Made by a program: the position numbers and the translations under genes. The notes below the pieces were generated by a model that saw only the letters and a list, made by a program, of their open reading frames with translations, searched no databases and was not told where the DNA came from. From contig NC_081849.1 in NCBI RefSeq assembly GCF_963259705.1, forward strand, positions 51,184,093 to 51,248,092: DNA of 64,000 bases, in the 5' to 3' direction. This DNA comes from Myotis daubentonii (Eukaryota > Chordata > Mammalia > Chiroptera > Vespertilionidae). How positions within the stretch are numbered: the first letter of the stretch is position 1; each line of letters starts with the position of its first letter. Below are positions 50,306 to 63,430 of this stretch, piece by piece.

Positions 50306-50780
50306 ACAGCACAGGAGGAAGGGTTCTGGAGAAGTGCGTGTCTTTTTCCAGCACCTTCCCCATCACTCCCCACCCACCCCCTCCCGCCACTGAAGGTTTT
50401 GTAGTGGAATGCCTCCAGTGAGACACCTCCCTGTGAACAGCTTTCCTTGTCACCTTAGAGGGCTCATTTCTGGCAAGTTCCACCAGCATTGCACCACAGC
50501 GACTTCTCTGCAACCCAGTGAGCTGCTCTGCCCCCTCCAGCAAGGTCTGGCCTTAGCCTGGAAGGGGTGGGTGCACACAATCTCAGCCCTGGGGGAAGTG
50601 GCTGCTCCTTTTATCTCTTATTCCTAGATTCATCTTTTGACCTTTTACCAGCCATCTCTTGTTACATTACTTCTATTCCCTTTAATAGTTAATAGTTTTT
50701 TATATTAAACTTTCCCATTACTGTGTGGTTTCTGTCCCCTGGAGGGGCCAGAGTAATACATGGTCATAAGAATGGTAGTT

Positions 50781-51000
50781 GCCGAAACCGGTTTGGCTCA
50801 GTGGATAGAGCGTCGGCCTGCGGACTGAAGGGTCCCAGGTTCGATTCCGGTCAAGGGCATGTGCCTGGGTTGCGGGCACATCCCCAGTGGGAGATGTGCA
50901 GGAGGCGGCTGATCGATGTTTCTCTCCCATCGATGTTTCTGACTCTCTGTCTCTCTCCCTTCCTCTCTGTAAGAAATCAATAAAATATATTTTTTAAAAA
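50781..51000 (+). mobile_element. Young Ves SINE with perfect target duplication
   Basis: A near-consensus copy with A and B boxes intact. AAGAATGGTAGTT is duplicated exactly at 50768-50780 and 51001-51013. Confidence 0.93.
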
Positions 51001-51014
51001 AAGAATGGTAGTTT

Positions 51015-51890
51015 TATTAATAAATATGAAAAAGAGGGAGAGGAGGAGGTTCAGAAAGAAAAAAAATTGTTCTGTTTTGTACATGTTAAACTAAGGTACT
51101 TGACAGAAATTCAGGAGACAACCAAGAACAGGATTTTACATTACCTGGTACTTAACCAAAATACACAGTCCTAACTCTTCCAACTGAGATGTTTATTGAG
51201 ATGTAGTATTAGATTAAAGCATAGACACCTGTGCTTTTAAAAAACATCTCCACAGATGGTTCTCATGTGCATTTGCAATATTTGGAAGTACAGTGTGCTG
51301 ATTAAGAGAAGTTTTATAGTTGGATTATCTGGACTTAAATCTCGTTTTACCTTTTATTAGTGCTATTGGTGACTTTGGACAATGATGAGCCTCTTCTGAA
51401 AAACGTGGCTGGTAATATTTAGCTGTTTACATTGAAAGGATTAAATTAGATGAAGACATGTAAATAGATCTTGGCACATATTTTAGTAAATGATAGGAGG
51501 GATTATTTTTCTCATATGTTCTGAATCTGCTTTATTTTTCTACATTCCCCCAAATGATATATTATACATTTATGCCCTTGTTTTGAAATTCACCTCTCTA
51601 GAAAGTAAACTCCAAGAAAGTTTGCTCCATAGGGCTTGGGACCAACGTAGGCACTCAACAAGTATTAGTTGAGTGAATACATTATATAGATCTGAGCGGC
51701 AGCATAATATTTAGGGGACAGAATCAGTTGCTGAAAGAGCAAGAGATGGTTTAATTTTTATAAAATAAAGAAAAAAATGTTAGAATTTGCACATAATAAA
51801 TGTAAATCAAACCACTGAAAAAATAAAATAAAACAGAGGCAATATTTTACAAGTAGGAAGAAGATAAGTAAAGACATGTAAGGGTGGAAA
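51015..51890. other. Intergenic stretch with a MIR-like core
   Basis: 51300-51470 resembles a diverged MIR. No gene is seen. Confidence 0.4.
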
Positions 51891-51894
51891 AAAC

Positions 51895-52425
51895 ATTTCC
51901 TCTATCTTCTTAGGTTCTTTAGATAGGATTTCTGATTAAACTGACAAAGGACAGATTAACAGGAGAAAAGGCATACACATTTTATTTGATGTTTATTTTG
52001 GCATGTACACAGAGGTCTTCATAGGAAATGAGTGAAGATCCAAAACAGCATTTAGACCCAAGGGCTTATATATCATTTTAACGAAGGGTGATAAATGGTG
52101 GAGACCAAACTAGATAAATGAGAGGAGTTTGGGCAGTAAACTGTGGGGAGATAAATATATGGGGAAATTAATGGCAGATATGGGTTACTTATTAAAGTTT
52201 TATTTATTTAGACTCATCTTGGTGCTATCTCCACCTGCAGTGATAAAGACTGTTCTTCCCTTCCTGGTATGAGAAAGGGAGACACCTTCACAAAGTGAAA
52301 TGAATGTCCAGTTTTAGAGTGCTAGAAAGGTAGAGAGCTTTTCTTGCTTCTGCTGTTTCTCAATTGCCTGCTGCTAAGATAATTTAAGGCTTAGAGGCAT
52401 ATTCTGATCCCCTTCAACACTAAGG
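51895..52425 (-). mobile_element. ERVL-class LTR, minus strand
   Basis: Its minus-strand start (GTGTTGAAGGGGATCAGAAT then ATGCCTCTAAGCC) resembles that of the plus-strand LTR at 20366-20830. A TTTTATTTGATG plus-strand motif marks a poly(A) signal near its other end. Non-coding remnant. Confidence 0.45.
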
Positions 52426-52429
52426 AGGA

Positions 52430-53280
52430 CAAGTCAGAGAGGCAAGAAGAGAATCAGAAGAAGGTAGAGCAAGAAGCCAATGGAATAATGTGATAGAACA
52501 ACCAGAGGGTAGTTAACATCTTTAAGGAGGATTGGGAGTGAATCTGTCCCCTGGATTTGGCGATGAGGAAATCCCTGGTGACCTGCTGTAGTGAGGGTAG
52601 AGATCGTATATCTCTGGGACTCCGAAAGCCTGATTGGTAAAATCAGTACATAATTCTAATAAGGACAGCATAGTGGAAACTAAGTAAGAAGAGAAGATTT
52701 CATTCTAGCTCATTGATGGTCCTAATGTATTTATAGGAAGATTAAATGGTTCACATGGGAACCACAAATCTGCCAAAGACACAAAATTTATTTGTACTGC
52801 GCAAGTCTGGGACTCTGAGGACTTTGAACTACAAACACAGGTATCCAAGACCTCCAAATATCAGTATTCTAAAAATAGTTACCTCCATGTGTGACCAGTT
52901 GAAACCATGAACCACTAAAATACCAACCTCTTAAGTCAGTCAAGCTCATTGCTTAAATAAAATGCTGACTCACAAATGACTTTATATAATTTGACTTCTT
53001 GTGTAATTTTACTACTAGGAATGAATTCTTGTCCCCAGGGTAGAAATATTTCTCACTTTTAAAAGTAGTATGTTGGATTCTGGTTTAATGTCAGGTCACT
53101 GTGAGTTTGATCACCATAATTCTATCCGTCTCAGATCTGACCACTTCTGGGACACTTCTTGGAAATGTTCGCTGTGGAGGCAAAATCTGAGGTTCAAAGC
53201 TCAGATTGTGATGATTTAGGAAATGACACATTCCCATGAGATCATTTGATGGCCAGCCTGTCTGCCAGTCTAGTCACCAC
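52430..53280. other. Intergenic stretch, nothing recognised
   Basis: Could be internal sequence of the adjoining LTR element, but no retroviral protein similarity is visible. Confidence 0.4.
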
Positions 53281-53285
53281 CTCCT

Positions 53286-53307
53286 CCCCCCCCCCCCCCC
53301 CCCCCCC
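53286..53307 (+). repeat. Poly-C tract
   Basis: 22 consecutive C followed by GCCCC. Confidence 0.95.
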
Positions 53308-53552
53308 GCCCCATGTTGTATATTATAGCAGTGATACCAGCTGAAGAAGAACACAGCATTCAAAGACTTTTCTTTCTGAAAGTCCACTGGGCAAGGATAG
53401 GAAAGACACAGGATGGTAGCTTACTGTGAGGTTATGGTCAAAGGCAGGCTTAGAGGAAGGGCCATGTAAAAAGCAACAGTTTCTTGTTATGAGGCAGAGG
53501 GAACAATGCAAGAAGTACCTTTAGGAAGAATAGTGGGGGGAAAAAGAAGGAA

Positions 53553-53662
53553 GAAGGAAGAAGGGAGAAGGGAGAAGAAGAAAGAGGAGGAGGAGGAGGA
53601 GGAGGAGGAGGAGGAGGAGGAGGAGGAGGAGGAGGAGGAGGAGGAGGAGGAGGAAGAGGAGG
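53553..53662 (+). repeat. Purine tract with (GGA)n
   Basis: GAAG/GAGAAG repeats run into more than 20 GGA triplets; the whole stretch is almost pure purine. Confidence 0.95.
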
Positions 53663-55200
53663 AGACTATATAATTCAGTATCCAGAAGAAGGGACTGATC
53701 TCTGAGAGAAGGGTCCTCTGTTCTCTCCCAATAGGAGAGAAAGGGTAGGAATGAATTAATCAGTTATATGTAAGCCCAGAGAAAAGTACAAGAGAAGTTG
53801 GAAGAGCTTGTACTTCAAGGATTCCATTTTCTCCAAGAGTGCAGGGTTAGGGAAAGGGCATGCAGGTATTGGTGAAAGTATAGAATACCTGAGAAAGCAA
53901 ACGGGAGAGGAGATGACTGGGGGGAAATGAGAGGGAAAATGGACATCACTGAGGTCACCCAGAGGCTGGAAATCACTCATTTCTCGTGGTACAACCACTT
54001 GGCAGCCAGTATCAGAACTGAAGAAAGCAGATGGCTGGTGAATACAGATTAATTTGCTCCAATTGGAGCAAACATAAAAGGATGAAAGGCCAAGGAAAGT
54101 AAGACTTTTGATGAAAGAGGCATTAATGTGATGGAATTTGGGTTTGGGGCTGCGAATGGAAGGATGTGAAACCATAAACAGATCTGCAGAGAAGGAGAAT
54201 ATAGAGACACTAAAGAAGTCGGCATATTAATAAATTGGACTTATTGGGAGTGATAACACAAGGAAGGGGTATAAAAATGGAAGATGATGCTAGAAGTGGG
54301 GATTATAACATTAGGGGGATTGACAGAACCCAGGTTTGGTTCTCTGTCAGAGAGTCTACTAAAAACTTCCCAAATGAGACTGCTAAGTGGTGTGAAATAC
54401 CAAGCTCCCCAGGAAATTCTGGGCCAGGGTGTTCACAAATTCCTGATGCCTGGTCATGAACCCTGTGTTGAAAGACCCTTGTGATGCAGACATCCAGTGA
54501 TGCCTAAGGCTTGTTAAATGATACCATCAAAGCCTGACTTCTCTGTCCTAACTACCCCGACAAGGATCTGCACACTGAGTTGGATTCCAGCCCTAAGAGC
54601 GGCTCCCGGGCAGCCCACGCCTCTATTCACGTTTGCCCAAATTCTGACCCTCCAAGACAGGGACAGAGGCATACACTTTAAACCCAATGGAGGCTGGCAT
54701 ATTTCAGCAGGATGTAGTATTTGGGATCTCCACCCCTTTACCTACAGGCCAAGGAAGCTGGGAACAAGAATTATTATTAGCTAAAGCTGCTGTTAAGCCC
54801 TAGAGGCAGTGCCTTCAGAAAACTACCCAGAGGTGATGGCTTTACCCAGTCAACTGTCAAATGCTGACTGCTCAACTATCAGCAAATCAACCTGTTGATA
54901 ACACTAAGCTGAGTTTATTGTTTACTATGGTAAGAGAGATGAGACCACCAGCTTCCTTAGAGCTTTGGCAGTGTCTCAGGGAGGGGGGAAGGGAATGAAT
55001 AGCAAGATTAGAATCTATTGGAAACTAGAAGTTTGACTTAAAGTGGTTCTTTCAAAGAAGAAGGGAGCGGTCAATTAGGTGTGGGTAGGGATCACGGTGC
55101 AAGTCCAGGATTAGTGAAAATAGCAAGACATTGATTTTGAGGCAAGGGATTAAAAGAACTTTGGTGCAAACTCTCTGTTGATGCTTTCCTTTGAGGAGTT
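53663..55200. other. Intergenic stretch, nothing recognised
   Basis: Open frames up to 139 codons occur (minus, 53756-54175) but show no domain or conservation-like pattern. Confidence 0.45.
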
Positions 55201-55204
55201 GGTG

Positions 55205-55520
55205 GGTCTGCATTAGTTTCCTATTGCTACTACAGCAAATCACCACAAAATGTAAACAGCACACAGTTATTATAGTACAGCCCTGGAGGTCAGAAGTCCC
55301 AAAATCAAAGTGTTGACAGGGTTGCATTGTTTCTGAGGGCTCACGGGGATGAGCTATTTCCTTACACTTTACAGCTTGGCTCATGGCCTTGTCCTCACAT
55401 CACCCTGACCTCTGCTTCCAGCCTCATCTCCTCTCGTTCTCTGAATCTGACTCTGACTCTCCTGGGAGAAAGGAAAGAGGGAGGTGGGCCTGTGGTGCTA
55501 GGTCTGTGAGCCAGGCTGTC
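55205..55520 (+). mobile_element. MLT1-type (MaLR) LTR
   Basis: TTAGTTTCCTATTGCTACTA, ATCACCACAAAATGTAAACA and CTGGAGGTCAGAAGTCCCAA are the hallmark opening of MLT1-like LTRs. Diverged; no coding sequence. Confidence 0.75.
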
Positions 55521-55524
55521 AGGA

Positions 55525-58500
55525 AAGACATGCAACTCTGAATTGTGGAGGAGGCTTTGGTTGCTGGTTTCTCATTTCCACAGAGAAAGAATACGAAGGG
55601 GCTGCCTATTTCTAGCATTTGGTGATTGCCTGGTTTTAACGTTCTGTACATGCCAGTATCTTTTATATGTGTTTGTATCTTTTTTGAAGAAGTTCATTCA
55701 TTCAAAAATATTTATTTATTCAGACCTTCCCATGTGTCAAGACCTATCCTAAACCCTGGTAACACAATGAACAAAACCGATAAAGACAACTCTACCCACT
55801 GGAACTGACATGCTGATGAAATTATCACCACTGTAGTAATTATTCTCCTTATCTCCCCTGCCCCATACCCACACACACTGTGTTATAAATTGTTTAGCAC
55901 ATTTATTTACCTTTAGTTCTCCTGCCCAAATGAAACACAATGTGGAAAAGACTTGTTTCTTAAACATTTGTAGAACTGCTGAATGGTGATTACAAAGAAA
56001 ATGGCTAGAATAATAGATTGCCTTCATTATGCCTGTATCAGATTTAGAGGAGTGTTCCCTTTTGTCCACAGGCAAAATTAATACCTGCCTCCCTCTGTAG
56101 TCTTAAGCTTCTATTTCAGCCCAACGGCAGCAGGTTTGGTTGAGTTGACATCTTTTTCTCCACCATATTGGGAGTACCTTTGATACTGAAACTAACTGAA
56201 GTACAACTACATTCGCCGGCACTAAGAAGACTCAAATATTTATCCAGTTCACATCAATGTTGATTTTTCATTATATTTAATTACTAGGTAATCTCTCATA
56301 TCAAAGAGTTAAAACTACAGCTAAGATATGACTTGGGGCTTAAGCCCCAGTCATATAATTGAGTTAGGATGTGACCATAAGCAACTTGCATTCCCTCCTG
56401 AGGTTTCTACGCCTGTTAAACAATGAGTGCTAGTGAATACACTCTCAGATTCCTTGTAGTTCTAGAATTCTAAGCATTAAATAGATGTGAATTAGTAAAA
56501 TATGGCACACTTAAGTAGTGAAAATACTATTGATTGATCTTCAAAAATCAAACTTATCTCATATAAAACTCATAATATTTTAAAGTATTTTATTCCTTTG
56601 TAAAATTATTTATAGTGATGGACTGGAGTTTCAAAGACACAACCCTGTCAAGATCAAATGGTTGCTCAGTGTTTGTCCAGCATTTGAACCCAAATGTATT
56701 TGATTTGAAGTCCAATGCATTGCTCATGTAGTATGAGGCTGCCTCGGATGGGTGGCTTCGCCAGGATAGAAACCAGTCCCTTTGTACTTTGTTATTACAG
56801 GATATAAAAGAAAACAAATTGTCATGGATTAACAGTATAAAATCATCACTATAATATTATCACTAGGTAATTTTGCTGATTCCTGCTCCATTCACTTATT
56901 GGAATTTATAAGTGCTAGAGGTATTAAAACTTCTTTGAAATGCACTATTAAGAATGAACTCAGTTTCTACTAAGCAAAAGCACTTAAGCTATCATTACTT
57001 CCTTCCCCATCCAATGCCTCCATAGACTCCCACACAAACCCAAATTATTATACAAAAGATATGCCTTTGGCCTCAGGACCCACAGTCATGAGATACTGCT
57101 GGCTGAGTAGGTTCTCTAAGCTCTGAAACAAAAGAGGGTTTTTATAAAAAGTTTTGATTTGGTTGACATATAGATTTCAAATATGAAATCCTTTTTAAAG
57201 ATCAAACAATTTCAAGCACCATAAATTATACTTTCAGTAAGCCTTTGATTGTGGAAATAGATAATAAAAGGCTACCAAGATTTAAGTAACTCTTTAGATA
57301 AACTTGAATTTCCTTCAGCATAATAGCATCTATGTGTATCTAAAAAATAACATATGCATGTGGGCAAAAGATCTTGCCTCAGAGTCAGCTAGATTGATAT
57401 AATTTTTAAGTCCTCTTTCAACTTCCATTGCTTATTCATGTTAAGTAACTTTTCTTGAGGCAGGGTCATTCTAAGGACATAGACTTTGAGAACAATAGTG
57501 TATCTGGGCTGAAAAATAAGTTTGATTTTGTATTAGTGTATACATGTGTGTAAGTAGTGTGGGTAACAGTAGGTGGTACAAAGGAGATTAGCCCAGGGCT
57601 TATATAAATAGGGCAGGATGTTATATTTTATTTTCAGTAATTCAATTAAAATAACTCTGGCTCCCCTGGTAGGCTTCAATAAGGGGATTGGAATAAAAGC
57701 ACCTCGATATAAAACAGTACAATTTACAGTAAAATTTAGGCTTTCAAAGTGTCCTATAATAAAAAGGGAAGATACAAACAGTGTCCCACCCTACTAAAGC
57801 CATTAACTTCAGCCATCACCAGGACACCGGCTTGTTTTGGACAGTCTCTCAATACAGAATCTGGATGTGGTAACTGAAGGAAGTGAACTCTGGATTCAAA
57901 TGGATTTGGGTTCAAGTCCTGGGAACACTATTTCTTGGTAACTGTGATCTTGAACAAGTCACTTCTCTGAATCTCAGTTTCTTCATTTATAACATGAGTA
58001 ACACACACATTGTACAATATTATGACTTTAAATGAAATTAAGTTGTTTTTGTGGGTATTAATGCATTTTTTTTTCTCTTTTCCTGTTACTATTACTAAAA
58101 TTACCATGCTCCAAAATACCTCATATATGTTTAAGGCTTCAAGCTTTGTATCTGGAAGGATCCTAGAGCTTGTTTAGAACACCTTACTTAGTTTCCAGAT
58201 TTGGAAACCAAAAGAGGTTGGGCAGGATACCTATCATTATGTCATGAAGTGGTAATATTTGGAATAACCACAAAGGCAAATGAGGCAGGGGGAATCTTCA
58301 AGGTTAGCAGAGGTTAAAAAAAACAAAACAAAACTTACAAATGTGCATTAGGGAGGGGGTTTTCTAAAAAAATACTTGACAGACCCAGAAATGAAGAAAG
58401 CAGACACGAAAGGCCCCCCTGCTGTTGGGAGAGAATTATCCAGAGGTCCCACATGTTTCGGCATGTCTGGCAAGCAGAGGCACTGACAGGTACCAAACTA

Positions 58501-60430
58501 TCTTTTCAAGAATGTCCGTATAGTGAACAGTTTTAAAAAACAAAAAGTGCCTCCCTCTGGAGCAAAGGGAAATTCAGTTGACTGTCCATTATAAAAGATT
58601 GAGGTCCTCTAAGCTCAGGGCTCCTCTCTGTAATGCAACCCACTCACTGCAGCAGCGCAGCAGCAGCTGTCACACAGCCCTATTTACAATGCCCTGTGGG
58701 AATCTGGGTTCAGGAAAACATTGCAAAAAATTGCTGATACTCTGGCTACTGCTCATACTGTAATTAAACCCTTTGCCTCTGACTCAGGGCTCTCACCTCT
58801 TCTACCAGCATGCATGAAACTCTCAGGCTAACTTGTATTTTGAAATTGCAGTTTTCTTAGCCATTTATAATATTTAAGCTTAACACTTCAGTATGTGAAA
58901 GGAGCTGACTTTCCCTAAAGGCAGCTCACAGAAGTAACTTTTTGATGAAAACTCTATACAAAGTTGAATAGACTCCTGTGATTCTCAGACTTGATCTCTA
59001 ACCAAAGAGTTCCAACTTCTGTGATGCAGAAATACATGCAGCCTTGGACCAGCTTGCTCTCTGCCTGCCGCCCCCATGTTCTGCTGGTCTAGATATGCTA
59101 GTGCAGACTGGACACTATCTCATTCCTGTGGGGTCACCACAGGCCTTCTAAGGAGTGGCGCCTCTGCTGACCGTAGGCAGATGCTACCTCAGGCCAGAAC
59201 ATGAGAGGGAAAGGAAACGGGTAGGAGGGAGTTGTGTATAGAATGGGAGAAAGAGCAGAGAAGCAGGAAGAAGGCAGGAAGTAAGCCTGTATCTATGCCT
59301 CTGGCTGTCAGAAAAGAAATAACAGAGGGGTTACCGCAGAGAACAAAGAGCCCCATCCCAGCTCTTCTAGCCTGGTTTGATTCACAGTAAAAAATGTTGC
59401 GTCTGCTTCTGTTCATATCTCTTTTAGAGAAAATTATTGCCTAGCACTGTTGTTATTTTCCTCTGTGTGTTATTTCTGTCCCCCCTCTATGACTGTACAT
59501 TATTCAGTTATTACTCCTCCTATTCTCAGGTCTGGTCGCACAGTATAGTGGTTACCTGACACAGATTTGTCACCCCACCAATTTTTGTTGCCCCACACTG
59601 AATTAATGCGTGGTGAGCCCGGAGACTGGCCTCCCACACACAGTGCCGAGGACTTTAGGTGTCAATCTATTGTCCTCAGGTAGAACACAGCCTTCCTTCC
59701 TCTGGGTCTGCTGCGGTTAATCCAGACTAACCTGACCTACAGATCTTGGGTTAGGTCTGCGTCTCCACCAGGCGGTGAGCACCTGGGTTAAAAGGACAGT
59801 TTATCCACCAGCTCACGGCACAGCACTGGCATTGGAAAGGCTCTTGAATATTTGCGACACGCAAACCAATGTTCTTTCTCAGTATTACTAGACAGGTGTC
59901 TGATTTCTTCATCACTAAGAATAAAATCAATGGTAGGAAGGGAAAAACACAGGGTCCTGGTCAGCCAGCTCCTTTCTGATGTAACTGCAGACAACCTATA
60001 AGGCCTCTTCGAGTTTCTGTATCTGTAAAGCAAGTGGACCACATCAGCTGTAAGGACACTTCCAGTCAGAGATGGAAGCACTAAAGATACAGAAGGTATT
60101 TGGAAGGGTGACACTATGGAAAAGCAAATGCGCCTGTAGCTGGTATGTCTCCTTCAGATCAACCTTACTTCATGTGAACCTCACCATAACTTTGAAATGT
60201 GCATCGTATTCCCACTTGAAGAACAAAAAATAAAGTTTCAGAGCTCTGATTTGCTCAAAGTCAGATAGTATGCCTAGGACTTCAACCCAAACATGTTTGT
60301 TTGAACCCATTGCCCACTGTCTCTAACCTCACATGCTCTTCTCTACGGGAAGACTGACCACACAAGACGGTGTCCTGAGGGATGCTGCTGAGGAACCAGA
60401 GGCTTCTTTAAAGTGGAAATAGTTTTCATC
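55525..60430. other. Long intergenic stretch with a MIR
   Basis: A MIR is clear at 57870-58020 (GGGTTCAAGTCCTGGGAACA, AACAAGTCACTTCTCTGAAT). Otherwise unique-looking sequence; I see no exon with splice sites and protein similarity. Confidence 0.5.
57870..58020 (+). mobile_element. MIR SINE
   Basis: TGGATTTGGGTTCAAGTCCT followed by CTTGAACAAGTCACTTCTCT and TCAGTTTCTTCATTTATAAC follow the MIR core consensus order. Confidence 0.8.
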
Positions 60431-60436
60431 CTCCCT

Positions 60437-60653
60437 TTAAAAAAAACACTATTTTTGTATTGATTTCAGAGAAGGGAGAGGAAGCGAGAGATTGAAATAC
60501 CAATGATGAGAGAGAATCATCAATCGACGGTCTCCTGCGCGCCCCCTACTGGGGATCGAGCCTGCAACCCAGACATGTGCCCTGACTGGGAACAGAACCA
60601 TAACCTACTGGTTCATAGGTCGAAGCTCATCCACTGAGCCACACCGGCTGGGC
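60437..60653 (-). mobile_element. Ves SINE
   Basis: The complement of the SINE with tail near TTTTTGTATTGATTTCAGAG and head complement CCACTGAGCCACACCGGCTG. Confidence 0.85.
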
Positions 60654-60654
60654 T

Positions 60655-62165
60655 CTTCCTTCTTTTGATCACAAGTCATAAGAGAAGACAGAGTTTCATA
60701 GCATGACCTTACAGCATTACTAAATGACATCTTTTTCCTTACTGTCTTTATTCCTTCATTGGAGTTTATTAGAAGAGCCAAAAGCATTTAAAATTTATTT
60801 TATTTGAATTATTGAGAAAGAACAAAAATGTCCCTGCTTTTTATGGACCTTAAGGTTAGTATCCTTTTACCAACCTACCATACAATCCTCCCATTCCTCC
60901 CCCAAATATAAATGTAAAACCAAATTTATCAATCTAGGTATACCTTTGAACTTTGAGTCCATACCCTTCTAACAGCTTTGGCTAACAAAGTTACTTGAAA
61001 TAATTAAAATCTAAAATCTGGAAGAAATATTTAATGAAAATCTAGTTGGTTCCCAATATTTACAAGAATCCCTTTCCTACCAAACATAAAAATTCACCTC
61101 CACATGATGACAGTTGTGCTATTTTTAGTATCCATAATGATTGAGAAAATATGTGATAAAAGTCAAGTTTTGAAATGTTTGTAATTTCTGTATCTCTGAG
61201 GCACCTGTATCCTTGTATGTCTAAAAAATAACGGACTTCAAGATAGGCTAGACCAATTGTCAAGGGTTTTGGGTTGGCATACCAAGGAGATTAAAATTTA
61301 TTCTATAGGCAAAATGAAGTCGAGAGGTTTTAAAGCAAACTGACAGAACCAGATTGATTTTTTTCCTCTGAAGATAATTTTGGCAGCTGTGTAGAGAGCC
61401 CATTGTACAATGAAGAGAACATTGGCAGGAGTTCAGCAAGGAAGCAGGAGACTATATCAGAAACCACAGTGATGCAGGGATACCCCTGGCCCCAACACTG
61501 GAGGCCTTGGCGAACAACCAAGTGCAGTGCAGGAGATGGAGTGCCCAAAGATGTTCTAAATTTGGAAACTTTTGAAGACTGTTACCTTGGAAAGAATGAG
61601 GAATAGCAGAGGAGGAGTGTATATTTTGGATGAGGTTGGCGGTTGCAGTGGTAGAATAATTGGTCAGATTAATAATGCTGATATGGATCTATATGTATGA
61701 AGTTTGAAATGATGTCTCTTTTCAACCTGCCATTGGATATTTGAGTGAGAATGAAATCTGAGCTGGATCTGTAGTCAGCAGTAAACTATAGCTGTTATGA
61801 CAACGCTTACAAGTCCAACAGACCTTGGTTCAAATCCACTGACTACTGGCTCAAGGAAAATCCTGAACTTTACCAAGCATTAGTTTCCTCATTTGAAAAA
61901 TGGGATAAATCATACCTCCATCAAGGGTTTCTTACTAAAGATTAGAGTGGGTTTTTTTTATTTAAATGCTATACATATTAGTAAAGTAGATGGCATATGG
62001 TAGTTGCTCAAAAAATAGCAGGTGCTATTATGTAGATTGCAAGCCACCACTCCCTGGTAGTGGTACCATCCCCTGAGATAGTGGAATTTATCATTCTTGG
62101 AAAACAAAAGAGAGAAAAATAAAAGGTCAGTTGGGGTGTCCTGCTGCAGTTCACTTATATCACTT
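60655..62165. other. Intergenic stretch with a MIR
   Basis: A MIR is visible at about 61765-61920 (CCTTGGTTCAAATCCACTGA, TTAGTTTCCTCATTTGAAAA). No gene is seen. Confidence 0.5.
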
Positions 62166-62168
62166 ATA

Positions 62169-62504
62169 CTAGAAGCTCGGTGCACGAATTCGTGCACGGG
62201 TGGGGTCCCTCGGCCTGGCCAGTGATCGAGGCTTATGGGGGGGTGCTGGTTGGCAGTGGGGAGTGACCACGGGAGGTTGGCCAGCCAGGGGGAGGGACTG
62301 CGGGAGGTTGGCTGGGTGGGGGGTGGGGGGGCGGGCCGTGGGAGGTTGGCCAGCCAGCTGGGAGGAGAGGGGCCGTGGGAAGTTGGCTGTGGGAATGCAC
62401 TGACCACCAGGGGACAGCTCCTGCGTTGAGCGTCATAGTGACTGGTCTACCAGTTGTTCCAGTCATTCGGTTGTCAAGGTCGCTTAGGCTTTTATATATA
62501 TAGA
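62169..62504 (-). mobile_element. Short Helitron, minus strand
   Basis: The 3' hairpin GTGCACGAATTCGTGCAC and the CTAG end are at the left; the 5' TCTATATATATAAAAGCC is at the right. A/T flanks are as expected (A at 62168, T at 62505 on plus). The GC-rich interior produces spurious frames on both strands. Confidence 0.87.
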
Positions 62505-62559
62505 TTGTTGGCTCACCTTGTTGGAGTGGGGCATGAAGCTCCTCCAACTCCCTCCATAT

Positions 62560-63430
62560 GCTGGGTCAGGTACTGGGGGTGGGGTGAGGAGGGAGGTAGG
62601 TCATGTGCATCATAAAATTGAAGGCATTGAGAAACAGACCTGGTTCCAATTTGTTCCCACTCTCTTCTGCTTGAAATTTAGCTTTTCTTCCCAACTCCTA
62701 GACCTGTTGACTACAGCAACCACAGACCTACCATCAGACACAGAGGCAATAGCTTTCTGTAGACTTTTTCATCACCACCCACAATTGTGTAAGGTTTAAA
62801 TCCTACAATAAATCCAATATTTCATATCATTTTTAGTGGTTGTTTCCCTGAGTGAATCCTAACTGATACAGAAATTGATACTATAAGTGATTCAGGGGTA
62901 ACAGAATCTTAGGAATGGTTCTCTAAATTAGTTTTGGGCTATCTGGAATTGATTTTCTGATAGAATTAAGAGAGGCAACAGCAAAGGAGATGCTGGTAGT
63001 TCATGTCATGCAAAAGAGGTACTTGAAATATCACCTGTAGACATCTGTAATCAAGTGCCAATAAAAGGCAAGAATTTGAGTGAACCAACTCAAATGCAGA
63101 TGACCAAGGAAGATTTTAGTGAAAATAAGTAGGTTGGGAATGAATGGTTGCTTCCAAGTGCACTGAAGAATGTGAGGAAAGAAACTGATAAGCTCCAGGA
63201 TTTATGACTGTCCTGAAAGATAAGGATATCCTGAACCACAGGGCCAAGATTTCTGAAAATCAAATGTGAAATTTAATCCTGTGGGTGGCTGAATTACAAG
63301 TTGAATCCTCAGCTTTGCAGGGTTTCTTATGTTAAGGTTAGGACATAGATGGAGAAAAAATTGGACTTAAATTTTGGAATGGGAATATGTGAGCAGATTC
63401 CAATGAAACTGGGGACCTTGAACCCCTAAA
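62560..63430 (+). mobile_element. MaLR/MLT1-type LTR and internal remnant
   Basis: CCTACAATAAATCCAATATT with TTTCATATCATTTTTAGTGG and then AATCCTAACTGATACAGAAA is the usual LTR end and primer-side sequence of MaLR elements. The following AAATTGATACTATAAGTGAT matches the internal start. Boundaries are approximate and no open frame is kept. Confidence 0.6.

Noticed and set aside
50781..50870. tRNA gene-like A and B boxes
   Set aside because: These boxes belong to tRNA-derived Ves SINEs, repeated many times in the window, with no complete cloverleaf or mature tRNA structure.
59788..60114. 108-codon minus-strand frame
   Set aside because: No recognisable domain, no splice or promoter context; probably chance.
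62200..62547. Open frames on both strands around 62.2-62.5 kb
   Set aside because: They fall in the GC-rich interior of a Helitron and lack any domain similarity.
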